The notes under the pieces were generated by a model. That model made no database searches and had not been told where the DNA came from. It worked only from the letters and a program-made list of their open reading frames with translations. 64,000 nt of DNA from Paraburkholderia heleia NBRC 101817. Its GTDB lineage: Bacteria > Pseudomonadota > Gammaproteobacteria > Burkholderiales > Burkholderiaceae. A program made the translations under genes and the position numbers. Below, piece after piece: positions 8,213-16,523 of this stretch. The stretch's first letter is position 1. Each line of letters opens with the position of its first letter. The stretch lies in NCBI RefSeq assembly GCF_000739775.1, contig NZ_BBJH01000027.1:93074-157073 (forward strand). Reading direction: 5' to 3'.

Positions 8213-10030
8213 TCAACTATGGCTATCGGGAATGGCGAACACGAAGAGCGTGCCGCCCAGCGCCGTGTACTTTGCCAGTTCGCGATACCCGCCCACGGCG
8301 CCAAGGCCTTCGGTGGACTTCTGGAGTCCGGCCGCCATGCCGATGCCGGCCCAGCCGCCAATCCCCGAATAGACGCCGATGTACTGCTTGCCTTGATACT
8401 CGTAGGTGAAGACGTTGCCGATGATCCCCGAGGGGGTCTTGAAGCGCCACAGTTCCTTGCCGTCGCTGATGCGAACCGCCTTGATGTAGCCTTCGAGCGT
8501 GCCGTAGAACGCAATGCCTCCCGCCGTGGCCAGCGCACCCGACCACACCGAGAAGCGCTCGGGCTTGGACCAGACGATCTTGCCCTTTGAGGCGTCCCAG
8601 GCAATGAAGTTACCCATCGAGTTGTTGTCGTTCGGACCCGGATACATCGAGAGCGTGGCGCCCACATACGGCTGGCCCGATACGTAGTCGACATCGAATG
8701 GTTCGTAATCCATACATACGTGGTTGGTCGGCACGAGGAACAGATGCGACTTCGGATCGTACGCGGCCGGCTGCTGGTCCTTCGAGCCGAGTGCGGCCGG
8801 GCAGATTCCCTTCACGTTGTGGTCCGCGCCCGCGGCCTGGGTCGAATAGGCTGCGTTGCGAATGGGCTTGCCGGTGTGCATGTCGACGCGGTCAGCCCAG
8901 TTCACGGCCGGATCGAACTTTTGCGCCACCAGCAGTTGCCCGGTTGCGCGATTGAGCGTGTAGCCAAAGCCGTTGCGGTCGAAGTGCACGATCGCCGGCA
9001 CGTTCTTGCCGTTGATCGTCAGGTCCGTGAGGATCATCTCGTTCACGCCGTCGTAGTCCCACTCGTCGTGCGGCGTCATCTGGTAGACCCACTTCGCCAT
9101 GCCCGTGTCGAGATCACGCGCGATGATCGAGAGCGACCACTTGTTGTCGCCCGGCCGTTGCGTCGGGTTCCACGTGCCCGGATTGCCCGTGCCGTAGTAG
9201 ACAAGGTTGAGCTTGGGGTCCCACGCGTACCAGCCCCACGTGGTGCCGCCGCCCAGCTTCCACTGATCGCCCTTCCACGAATTTAACGACGAGTTCGCGC
9301 CCACCGGCACCATCTTGCCGTCGGCGTAGGTCATCGTCTTGTCGGGGTCCATCAGCATCTCGTTGTCGGGCCCGGTGCTATAGGCCGTCCATACCGGCTT
9401 GCCGGTCTTGATGTCGTAGGCGATGAGACGTCCGCGCACGCCGAACTCGCCGCCGGAAATGCCGGTGAGCACCTTGTCGCCGAATACGTGGGGCGCGTTG
9501 GTGTTGGTCTCACCCGCTTTCGGGTTGCCGTTCTGCGCGGTCCATACCACGTCGCCCGTCCTGGCGTTGAGCGCGACCAGCTTGGTGTCGGCCTGTTGCA
9601 GGAAGATCTTGCCGTCGCCGTAAGCAAGACCGCGATTGACCGTGTCGCAGCACATCACGGAGATCACGGCGTCGTCCTGCTTCGGCTGGTACTGCCAGAG
9701 GAACGTCTGGTCCTTCAGGTTGATCGCAATGACCTTGTTGGGAAAGGGCGAGTGTATATACATGGTGTCGCCGATCACGAGCGGCGAACCTTCGTGCCCG
9801 CGCAGCACGCCGGTGGACATGGTCCATGCCACCTGAAGTTTGCCGACGTTGTTTTCGTTGATCTGCTTGAGCGGACTGTAGCGGTGATTCGCATAGTCAC
9901 CGGCTTGCGACGCCCAGTTAGACGGATTTTTCATGAGTCCGTCCAGCTGTGGATCGGCTTGTGCAACGATAGCGTTCAGGGCTGCCGACGCGAGGATCGC
10001 GAGCCCAAGAACCGCGGTGCGTAAGTTCAT
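8213..10030 (-). CDS. xoxF: Lanthanide-dependent methanol dehydrogenase XoxF
   Basis: 605 residues from ATG 10030, with RBS GGAGGAGA. Oxidises methanol (and perhaps formaldehyde) in the periplasm using PQQ. Signal peptide about 1-25. An eight-bladed quinoprotein propeller is shown by repeated W-docking motifs. The vicinal disulphide CC is at 127-128. Probable metal ligands are Glu195 and Asn283, and catalytic Asp325. Asp327, two residues after the catalytic Asp (DYDG), is the hallmark of lanthanide enzymes and is absent from calcium MxaF. Similarity to XoxF5 is by eye. No mxaF/mxaI gene is in the window. Confidence 0.96.
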   Translation of the reverse strand: MNLRTAVLGLAILASAALNAIVAQADPQLDGLMKNPSNWASQAGDYANHRYSPLKQINENNVGKLQVAWTMSTGVLRGHEGSPLVIGDTMYIHSPFPNKVIAINLKDQTFLWQYQPKQDDAVISVMCCDTVNRGLAYGDGKIFLQQADTKLVALNARTGDVVWTAQNGNPKAGETNTNAPHVFGDKVLTGISGGEFGVRGRLIAYDIKTGKPVWTAYSTGPDNEMLMDPDKTMTYADGKMVPVGANSSLNSWKGDQWKLGGGTTWGWYAWDPKLNLVYYGTGNPGTWNPTQRPGDNKWSLSIIARDLDTGMAKWVYQMTPHDEWDYDGVNEMILTDLTINGKNVPAIVHFDRNGFGYTLNRATGQLLVAQKFDPAVNWADRVDMHTGKPIRNAAYSTQAAGADHNVKGICPAALGSKDQQPAAYDPKSHLFLVPTNHVCMDYEPFDVDYVSGQPYVGATLSMYPGPNDNNSMGNFIAWDASKGKIVWSKPERFSVWSGALATAGGIAFYGTLEGYIKAVRISDGKELWRFKTPSGIIGNVFTYEYQGKQYIGVYSGIGGWAGIGMAAGLQKSTEGLGAVGGYRELAKYTALGGTLFVFAIPDSHS

Positions 10031-10175
10031 GTCTCCTCCAGAATGGTCTTGCAGTGCAACTGACAAACAACCCACGCTACCTCGTCGCATCGAGCGCGCC
10101 TCTTCGAATGCAGGGTAACGAACCCGCGCACGTTCCCGATCGAGTGTCGGGCTTTGCTCGGCGCATGAAGCCCAA

Positions 10176-10191
10176 TGCAGGTTTCATGCCG
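10176..10191 (-). promoter_or_regulatory. Possible sigma54 promoter of xoxF
   Basis: Minus-strand sequence CGGCATGAAACCTGCA fits GG-N10-GC and agrees with 9 of 12 informative positions of TGGCACG-N4-TTGCA. Predicted start would leave a leader of roughly 135 bases before the xoxF ATG. Match by eye only. Confidence 0.4.
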
Positions 10192-10346
10192 GAATCGAAC
10201 GGCGTGCTGCGTGGTGCGCGGGTACGCCATTGGTTGTCCGCGCCTGCAGCGGCGCGAACGCGAGCGCGGCCGCGCATGGCGGGCTCTACGGAGCGGCCCC
10301 GGGCCGCCTGCCTGGATGCCGCGCGCCGCGCGTGAGCGCGCGCCCG

Positions 10347-10398
10347 GTGTCACGAGTGTGAACCGCCGTGCCCTTGGGGGTGGGACATACTGTGTCAC
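10347..10398. promoter_or_regulatory. Two GTGTCAC boxes, possible activator sites
   Basis: GTGTCAC occurs at 10347-10353 and 10392-10398. The second has partial dyad symmetry (GGGACA-N5-TGTCACC). They lie about 100-145 bp upstream of the plus-strand -24/-12 element and 155-205 bp upstream of the minus-strand one, a normal distance for sigma54 enhancers. Confidence 0.35.
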
Positions 10399-10492
10399 CG
10401 GCCGGGACGGACCGTATCCATCGCGAAGCACGGCGAACGCGAAGCGCCTGTGCGCCCGGCGCCCCGCCCCGCGCCGCCCCGCACCACCGGGC

Positions 10493-10508
10493 TGGCCCGC
10501 CAATTGCA
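10493..10508 (+). promoter_or_regulatory. Likely sigma54 promoter of the H4MPT operon
   Basis: TGGCCCGCCAATTGCA matches TGGCACG-N4-TTGCA at 11 of 12 positions with exact GG-N10-GC spacing. The start of transcription would be near 10518, about 67 bases before the ATG of the dehydratase gene. Confidence 0.55.
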
Positions 10509-10584
10509 GCGCAACGCCAATGTCGCCAGGTCCTCGCCGGGCCTGGCGCCCCTATATGGGAAGCAACGGCACGGAGCAACGGTC

Positions 10585-10962
10585 ATGTCAAACGCAGAAC
10601 AGGTCTATTCCGACGATGAGGTCCGGCAGCGTCTCATCGGCCCGCTCCAGCACTGGTATCTGGAAGACGGCTGGCTGCGGCGCAAGTACCGCACGGAAGG
10701 CTGGAAGGGCACGCTGATGGTGGTGAACACCGTGGGCCACCTCGCGGAGGCGGCGTGGCATCACCCCGATCTCACGGTCTCCTATGCATTCGTGATCGTG
10801 AAGCTCAAGACGCATTCCGCGAAAGGCATCACCGACAAGGACTTCGCGTTGGCGAGCAAGATCGAATCGGTGATCCAGTGGCAGCCGGGCGCCGAAGGCG
10901 GTGCGCTCGAAGGCACCCCCAAAGACGACCCGCGCTTTCGCTATATCAAGTACGACGCATGA
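10585..10962 (+). CDS. Pterin-4a-carbinolamine dehydratase-like protein
   Basis: 125 residues of the DCoH/PhhB family. The signature AEAAWHHPDLTVSYAFV followed by KTHSAKGIT carries the conserved His-His-Pro and Thr-His residues of pterin carbinolamine dehydratases. Members next to H4MPT genes are known in methylotrophs and are thought to serve methanopterin synthesis or recycling rather than aromatic hydroxylation; no phenylalanine hydroxylase is nearby. First gene of a plus-strand operon, preceded by a strong sigma54-like element. Confidence 0.88.
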   Translation: MSNAEQVYSDDEVRQRLIGPLQHWYLEDGWLRRKYRTEGWKGTLMVVNTVGHLAEAAWHHPDLTVSYAFVIVKLKTHSAKGITDKDFALASKIESVIQWQPGAEGGALEGTPKDDPRFRYIKYDA

Positions 10963-11089
10963 GGCGCGGCGCATGCCCGACGCCGTCTGGTACAGCTTTT
11001 GCGTGAGATCGGGCGTCGCACCGCTGCGCCACGGCATTCGCCGATGCGGCGCCGGCGCTTCGGCACAGCCAAGCACGAGGACTCTCGCG

Positions 11090-12118
11090 ATGCAGCTTCA
11101 CGTTCGCCGCCTACCCCCCGACGCCACCGTGACCGTCGACGCGCCCGCGCGCCTGCATCTGGGCTTCCTCGATCCGAACGCCTCGCTCGGCCGCGCGTTC
11201 GGCAGCGTCGGCCTCGTGATCGACGGCGGCGGCACCCGCATCGAAGCCCGGCTCGCCGAGCGCGACCAGATCGACGGCGCGCTGACCGAGGCGGAGCGCG
11301 AGCGCATCGCGATATGCCTCGCGCGGCTGCATGCCGCCTACGACCCGACGCCCGTGGCGATCGAGGTGATCCGCACGCCACGCGCTCACACGGGCCTCGG
11401 GTCCGGCACGCAGCTCGCGCTCGCGGTGGGCGTCGCCTTCGTGCGCCTGCTCGATCACAGCGCCACCCCCGCGGAACTCGCCGTGCTGCTCGCGCGCGGC
11501 GCCCGCTCCGGCATTGGCGTGCTCGGCTTCGAAGCCGGCGGCCTGCTGGTGGACGGGGGCCCCGCCAAAGGCCTGCACTCGAGCCTGCCGCCCCTGCTTG
11601 CGCGCCAGCCGTTTCCGGAAAGCTGGCGCGTGCTGCTCGTGAGCGACACCGCGCGCGTGGGACTGCATGGCGAGGCGGAGCGGCGCGGCCTTGCCGCGCT
11701 CGCGCCGTTTCCGCAAGCGCTCGCCGCGCATCTGTGCCACCTCGTGCTGATGCAGATCCTCCCGGGCGCAGCCGAAGCGGACATCGTGCCCTTCGCGCGC
11801 GGCCTCACGCAGTTGCAGCAAACCATCGGCGAATACTTTGCGCCGGTGCAGGGGGGCGTGTTTGCGAGCCCCGACGTCGAGCGCGCGTTGCGCGCCGTGG
11901 CGGCGCAATGCACGGCGGGGATCGGCCAGAGCTCCTGGGGACCCACGGGCTTCGCGATCGTCGCGAGCGAATACGACGCCGCCTGCGCGCTGGCGGCCGC
12001 GCGCGACGCCACGCGCGGCATGCCGCATATCGAATGCACGGTCGTCGCGGGCCGCAACCGCGGCGCCGAGGTGCGGCGCGCCGCCCTGCGCGCCCAGCGG
12101 CGCGCCCACGCCGTATGA
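11090..12118 (+). CDS. mptG: Beta-ribofuranosylaminobenzene 5'-phosphate synthase
   Basis: 342 residues of the GHMP-kinase-like RFAP synthase family. Joins p-aminobenzoate (or p-hydroxybenzoate) and phosphoribosyl pyrophosphate, the committed step of H4MPT synthesis. Visible motifs: APARLHLGFLD at 18-28, the glycine/serine loop GLGSGTQ at 102-108, and a C-terminal SSWGPTGFAI. The ATG at 11090 gives the standard N-terminus; earlier in-frame codons overlap the previous gene. In Methylorubrum the homologue is often called orf4 or mptG. Confidence 0.92.
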   Translation: MQLHVRRLPPDATVTVDAPARLHLGFLDPNASLGRAFGSVGLVIDGGGTRIEARLAERDQIDGALTEAERERIAICLARLHAAYDPTPVAIEVIRTPRAHTGLGSGTQLALAVGVAFVRLLDHSATPAELAVLLARGARSGIGVLGFEAGGLLVDGGPAKGLHSSLPPLLARQPFPESWRVLLVSDTARVGLHGEAERRGLAALAPFPQALAAHLCHLVLMQILPGAAEADIVPFARGLTQLQQTIGEYFAPVQGGVFASPDVERALRAVAAQCTAGIGQSSWGPTGFAIVASEYDAACALAAARDATRGMPHIECTVVAGRNRGAEVRRAALRAQRRAHAV

Positions 12119-12234
12119 GACTCCGCCCGCGCCACGCGCGGCACCCCGTTCGCCCGCGGCAGCCCACACCCGCGCGGCCGTGAGCCCCTCCCGTGCGCAG
12201 TCCATGAGTTCGCTACCGAAACGAGCCCCATGCC

Positions 12235-13206
12235 ATGTCCGACACCCCTGACAAGCCCACCGAAAAGCCCGCCGAACGGCCCTACGTCCTGCACATGTTC
12301 ACCGCCTCGCCGCAGATGAGTCCGTTCGACGTGAACATGGCCGCCGACGCCGGCTACCAGGTCATCGTGCCGTATTGCAACGTCGAAGCCAGGATGGTCG
12401 CGAACCTCACCCAGGACGCGATCTTTTCGCGCGGCCCCAAGGGCGTGTCGCGCACCGGCATCTTCATCGGCGGACGCGACGTCATGCTCGCCGCCGACAT
12501 GCTCGACGCCGCGCGCAAGGCCATGGTGCCGCCGTTCGAAGTGTCGGTGTTCGCCGACCCGAGCGGTTCGTACACGACCGCCGCGGCGCTCGTCGCGCTG
12601 GTCGAGCGCCATCTGGCCAAGGCCTATGGCATGGAGCTGGGCGGCAAGCGCGTGTTGATTCTCGGCGGCACCGGCGCGGTCGGGCGGGTGGCGGCCGCGA
12701 TGGCCGCCTCGCTCGGGGCGGACGTGTCGATAGCAAGCCATGCCGGCCATGCACGCGCGGCGAGCGTGAGCGAGGAAATCAACCAGCGCTTTGGCATCCT
12801 GACGAAGGGCGTGAGCACGGCGACGCAGGCCGAACGCCGCGCGGCGCTCGCGGAAACGGAAATCGTGTTCGCCACTGCGCTTGCCGGCGTGCAGGTGGCG
12901 AGCACGGAAGACCTCGCGCACGCCCGCCATCTGCTGATCGCCGCCGACGTCAATGCCGTGCCGCCCGAGGGCATCGCGGGCGTCAACGTGGTCAACGACG
13001 GCAAGCCGATCGCGGGCCATGCCAATGCGGCCGGCGGGTCAGGCGCGACCGACGCCATCGGTATCGGCGCGCTGGCGATCGGCAACGTCAAATACCAGGT
13101 GGAGCACCGCCTCTTCATCCGCATGCGCACCGGCGGCAAACCCGTCTACCTGGGCTTTCCGGAAGCGTTCGACGAAGCCCGCGCCGTGGCGGCGGGCCTC
13201 GATTGA
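12235..13206 (+). CDS. mtdB: NAD(P)-dependent methylene-H4MPT dehydrogenase MtdB
   Basis: 323 residues. Oxidises methylene-H4MPT, formed by Fae, to methenyl-H4MPT in the cytoplasm. The N-terminal catalytic part (HMFTASPQMSPFDVNMA) is followed by a Rossmann domain with GGTGAVG at 144-150 and a C-terminal GHANAAGGSGATDAIGIGAL stretch typical of MtdA/MtdB. Overall text is closer to MtdB than MtdA (inference). It stands between cofactor-synthesis genes and mch. Confidence 0.95.
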   Translation: MSDTPDKPTEKPAERPYVLHMFTASPQMSPFDVNMAADAGYQVIVPYCNVEARMVANLTQDAIFSRGPKGVSRTGIFIGGRDVMLAADMLDAARKAMVPPFEVSVFADPSGSYTTAAALVALVERHLAKAYGMELGGKRVLILGGTGAVGRVAAAMAASLGADVSIASHAGHARAASVSEEINQRFGILTKGVSTATQAERRAALAETEIVFATALAGVQVASTEDLAHARHLLIAADVNAVPPEGIAGVNVVNDGKPIAGHANAAGGSGATDAIGIGALAIGNVKYQVEHRLFIRMRTGGKPVYLGFPEAFDEARAVAAGLD

Positions 13207-13226
13207 GCGCGGCGTTGCGTGCCGCC

Positions 13227-14492
13227 ATGAGCGCCCCTCCGGCACACTCGCCATCGACCGCCACACCGTGCGTGGCCGTGGCGGGACTGTCGGCGCGTAT
13301 GCTCGCGCAGTCCGCCGCGCGCGCGGGCCTGCGCGTGATCGCACTCGACATCTTCGGCGATCGCGACACCCGCGCAGCCGCCATGCAGTGGATCGACATT
13401 GGCGGCGCACCGTTGTCGATCGACGGCGGGCGGCTCGTCAAGGCGCTCGCGCTCGCCGCAACACGCGAGCCAGACCTGATCGGCTGGATTGCCGGCAGCG
13501 GGCTCGAACCATTCGTCGCGACGATGTGCGGCACACCGGGCCTGCCGCGTTTCATCGGCAAGCCCGCCGCCAGCGCCGCGGTGCGCGAGCCACAGCGCTT
13601 CTTCGCGCTGCTGGACGCGCTGGCCATCCCTCACCCGCCGGTCAGCTTCACGCCGCCCGCCGCACCGCAAGGCTGGCTCGTCAAGCATGCCGATGGTTGC
13701 GGGGGCACCCATATCGAACCCGCCGAGGCCGCCCGCGATCGACTTGACGTGCCTGGCGCGCCCCTTTCGCCGCAGGCGTATTTCCAGCGGCAAATGCCCG
13801 GCCGCCCGCTCTCCGCGCTCTTCATCGCCGCGCGCGGCGCGGCGCGCGTGATTGGCTTCGCCGAGCAGTTGGTCTGCGCGATGGGCCGCCTGCCTTTCGT
13901 GCATGCGGGGGCGATCGGCCCCATCGATTTGCCGCCGGAGACCGCGGCGCGCGTGAGCGCGGCCATTGCGGCGCTCTGCATGCGCACCGGCCTCACCGGC
14001 ATGCATAGCTGCGACTTCCTGCTCGATGGCGACATGTTTGCGCTGCTCGAAATCAACACGCGCCCTTCCGCGACGATGGCGCTCTACGAAACCGCCGCGC
14101 CGCGCGCCTGGCCGCACGGGCTGCTCGCGTGGCACATCGCGGCCTGCCTGCATGGACGCCTGCCGCCCGCCTCGAGCGCCTCGTGTGCAGGCGGCGCGGC
14201 TCCCGATCCGGCACTAGCGCCATGCCGGGCCGGCCAGCGCGTGCTGTTCGCGCCACACGGGCTCGACGTCTCACAGGCGTTGAGCGACGCCTGTCTACGC
14301 GACCCGCACTGCCGCGATGTGCCGATGCCCGGCACGCGCATCGAGGCCGGACAGCCCGTCTGCACGCTGCTCGTGCGCGCCGCTTCGGTGGAGGCCGTGC
14401 AGCGCGCGCTCGACGCGCAGCAACAGCGCGTTCTGCAACGCATCGAATCCTGCCAGGAACCCAACCATGATCGACTCTCCTGCAACGCCTGA
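13227..14492 (+). CDS. ATP-grasp protein of the H4MPT cluster
   Basis: 421 residues. An ATP-grasp ligase fold is indicated by LVKHADGCGGTHI (nucleotide-binding loop) and FALLEINTRPSATMALYE (metal-binding Glu and Asn). A homologue sits in most bacterial H4MPT gene clusters, where mutants lose C1 oxidation, but the substrate is not established; a carboxylate-amine ligation in cofactor tailoring is probable. ATG 13227 was chosen; an in-frame TTG at 13203 overlapping the mtdB stop is an alternative. The 3' end overlaps mch by 26 bp. Confidence 0.8.
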   Translation: MSAPPAHSPSTATPCVAVAGLSARMLAQSAARAGLRVIALDIFGDRDTRAAAMQWIDIGGAPLSIDGGRLVKALALAATREPDLIGWIAGSGLEPFVATMCGTPGLPRFIGKPAASAAVREPQRFFALLDALAIPHPPVSFTPPAAPQGWLVKHADGCGGTHIEPAEAARDRLDVPGAPLSPQAYFQRQMPGRPLSALFIAARGAARVIGFAEQLVCAMGRLPFVHAGAIGPIDLPPETAARVSAAIAALCMRTGLTGMHSCDFLLDGDMFALLEINTRPSATMALYETAAPRAWPHGLLAWHIAACLHGRLPPASSASCAGGAAPDPALAPCRAGQRVLFAPHGLDVSQALSDACLRDPHCRDVPMPGTRIEAGQPVCTLLVRAASVEAVQRALDAQQQRVLQRIESCQEPNHDRLSCNA

Positions 14493-15492
14493 TACTCCGC
14501 CGCCTGTCGGCGCCGCCGCGCCGAGCGTAAACGCGTTGAGCGAACGGCTCGTCGGCCGGCTCGTCGACGATGCGCCGCGCTTCGGCGCCGTGGTGAGCCA
14601 CACGGAGCACGGCACCGTGATCGTCGACGCGGGCGTGAACGCGCCGGGCAGCGTCGCGGCCGGCGTGCTGATCGCGCGCATCTGCATGGGGGGCCTCGGC
14701 CACGTCACCGTGCGCGAGAGCCTGGAAACGCAGCCGCTGTGGCCGAGCATGATCGAGGTGCGCACCTCGTGGCCCGTGCTGGCGTGCCTGGGCAGCCAGT
14801 ACGCGGGCTGGAGCCTCTCCGCCACGCGCGAGCAGACCGGGGGCAAGAAGTTCTTCTCGCTCGGCTCGGGCCCGGCGCGCGCACTCGCCGTGAAAGAGCC
14901 GCTGTACAGCGAGCTGCACTACCGCGACCGGCACCCGCGCGGCGCCCTGGTGCTCGAAGTCGACCGGCTGCCGCCGCAGGTCGTGATCGACAAGGTGCTG
15001 CACGATTGCAGCCTCGCGCCCGCGCAGCTCACGCTCGTCGTTACGCCGACACACTCTGTCGCGGGAACGGTACAGGTGGTGGCGCGCGTGGTGGAAGTCG
15101 CCCTGCACAAGACACACGTGCTCGGCGTGGCGCTCGACGAAGTGGCGGAAGCCGGCGGCTCGGCGCCCTTGCCGCCGCCCGCGCCCGACGGCCTCCAGGC
15201 GATGGGCCGCACCAACGACGCCATCCTCTATGGCGGGCGCGTGCATCTCACGGTCAAGCACGACGCCGTGGCGAAACAACTCGCCGCCGAATTGCCCGCC
15301 TCGACTTCGCGCGACCATGGCCGCCCGTTCGCGGACATCTTCGCGTCGTTCAACCACGACTTCTATCAGATCGATCCGGCGCTGTTCGCACCCGCCGAGG
15401 TGTGGGTGAGCAGCCTCGAAAGCGGCGCGACGTATCACGGGGGGCATATCGACGCCGCGGTGCTGCACGGCCAATGGAGCGCGCAGCCATGA
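14467..15492 (+). CDS. mch: Methenyl-H4MPT cyclohydrolase
   Basis: 341 residues. Hydrolyses methenyl-H4MPT to 5-formyl-H4MPT. Family text is clear throughout: SVNALSERLVGRLVDDA near the N-terminus, CMGGLGHVTV, GSQYAGWSLS, FFSLGSGPARALA, GRTNDAILYGG and a C-terminal FNHDFYQIDPALFAPAEV. Length is close to the usual 320-330 plus a short Pro/Ala-rich N-terminal extension. The start lies inside the end of the ATP-grasp gene, and the stop overlaps the next start (ATGA-like), so translation is coupled. Confidence 0.95.
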   Translation: MIDSPATPDTPPPVGAAAPSVNALSERLVGRLVDDAPRFGAVVSHTEHGTVIVDAGVNAPGSVAAGVLIARICMGGLGHVTVRESLETQPLWPSMIEVRTSWPVLACLGSQYAGWSLSATREQTGGKKFFSLGSGPARALAVKEPLYSELHYRDRHPRGALVLEVDRLPPQVVIDKVLHDCSLAPAQLTLVVTPTHSVAGTVQVVARVVEVALHKTHVLGVALDEVAEAGGSAPLPPPAPDGLQAMGRTNDAILYGGRVHLTVKHDAVAKQLAAELPASTSRDHGRPFADIFASFNHDFYQIDPALFAPAEVWVSSLESGATYHGGHIDAAVLHGQWSAQP

Positions 15493-16523
15493 GCCTCGAG
15501 GCCGCCGCCGAGGGCAATGCGGACGCGCAGGCGTCGCTGCGCATCGCCATCATGACCGACGAGACGGGCTGGCACACCACGCGGCTCAAGAAGGCCTTTC
15601 GCGCGCGCGGCGCCCAGGCGCGCTGCGTCGATCTCGCCGACTGCCGCATCGATACGACCTGGACGCCGCACGGTCTCGCGCTGCCGGGCTTCGGCCGCAC
15701 GCTGCCCGACGCCGTATTCGTGCGCGGCATCGCGGGCGGCACCTTCGAGCAGGTCACACTGCGCCTCGGCATCCTGCACGCGTTGCGCGAATCGGGCGTG
15801 CCGGTCTACAACGACGCGCGCGCGATCGAGCGCAGCGTCGACAAGTCGATGACGACCTTCCTGCTGCACCGCAGCGGCGTGCCGACGCCCGCCACATGGG
15901 TGGGTGAGTCGGCGGCCTTCGCGCAGCGCGTGCTCATGCGCGAGGCCGCGGCGGGGCGGCGCGTCGTGCTCAAGCCGCTGTTCGGCTCGCAAGGCCACGG
16001 CCTCAAACGGCTCGGCCCCGGCGCCGCGCCGCCTCGGGTTCTCGCGCCGCTGCCTTCGCTCAAGCCGTATCGGCAGGTGGCCTATTTGCAGCGTTATGTG
16101 GAGGGCGCGCGCCCGGGCTTCGACTGGCGGGTGCTCGTGATCGGCGGGCGGGCCGTGGCGGCAATGCGGCGCACCGGCGGCAAAGGCTGGATTCATAACG
16201 TCGCCCAGGGCGCGAGATGCGAAGCCGCGGCACTCGATGCGGCGCTCGCGCGCACCGCGATACGCGCGACCGAGGCGCTCGGGCTCGACTACGCGGGCGT
16301 CGACCTGATTCCCGATCCCGACGATCCAGCCCGGCCGCTGGTGCTGGAAGTGAACGGCGTGGCGGCGTGGCGCGGGCTACAGTCGGTCACGTCGGTCGAT
16401 CTCGCGGCGGCGCTCGTCGACGACCTGCTGCTGCGCAAGCTGCCCGCGCAGCGCAACACGCCCGCGCAGACCAACGCCGCTCCTCACGCCACCGTCGTCG
16501 CCCTGCACGAAGGCCATGGCTGA
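15489..16523 (+). CDS. RimK-like ATP-grasp ligase
   Basis: 344 residues of the RimK/MptN type. Nucleotide-binding elements VVLKPLFGSQGHGLKRL and YLQRYVEG, and the catalytic end LVLEVNGVAAWRGLQ, are visible. Archaeal MptN and related enzymes add L-glutamate to tetrahydromethanopterin; a similar glutamyl or other amino-acid transfer to H4MPT or to the furan cofactor is probable here. The start overlaps the mch stop by 4 bp and the 3' end overlaps the next gene by 8 bp. Confidence 0.82.
   Translation: MSLEAAAEGNADAQASLRIAIMTDETGWHTTRLKKAFRARGAQARCVDLADCRIDTTWTPHGLALPGFGRTLPDAVFVRGIAGGTFEQVTLRLGILHALRESGVPVYNDARAIERSVDKSMTTFLLHRSGVPTPATWVGESAAFAQRVLMREAAAGRRVVLKPLFGSQGHGLKRLGPGAAPPRVLAPLPSLKPYRQVAYLQRYVEGARPGFDWRVLVIGGRAVAAMRRTGGKGWIHNVAQGARCEAAALDAALARTAIRATEALGLDYAGVDLIPDPDDPARPLVLEVNGVAAWRGLQSVTSVDLAAALVDDLLLRKLPAQRNTPAQTNAAPHATVVALHEGHG

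Larger units (their letters stand above)
10031..10584. promoter_or_regulatory. Divergent control region between xoxF and the H4MPT operon
   Basis: 554 bp without a credible gene. It holds two sigma54-like -24/-12 elements facing outward (10176-10191 minus, 10493-10508 plus). Between them are two copies of GTGTCAC (10347-10353, 10392-10398), the reverse of GTGACAC boxes seen upstream of pqqA and fhcB. An inverted repeat CATGAA/TTCATG spans 10164-10188 and overlaps the xoxF-side element. The arrangement suits two promoters sharing activator sites. Reading frames crossing the region lack start signals and family features. Confidence 0.5.

Noticed and set aside
8213..10030. Calcium methanol dehydrogenase MxaF
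   Set aside because: The DYDG motif with the extra Asp and the xoxG/xoxJ neighbours indicate XoxF.
10031..10584. Small coding genes in the xoxF upstream region
   Set aside because: Frames there have no RBS or family features and overlap regulatory elements.
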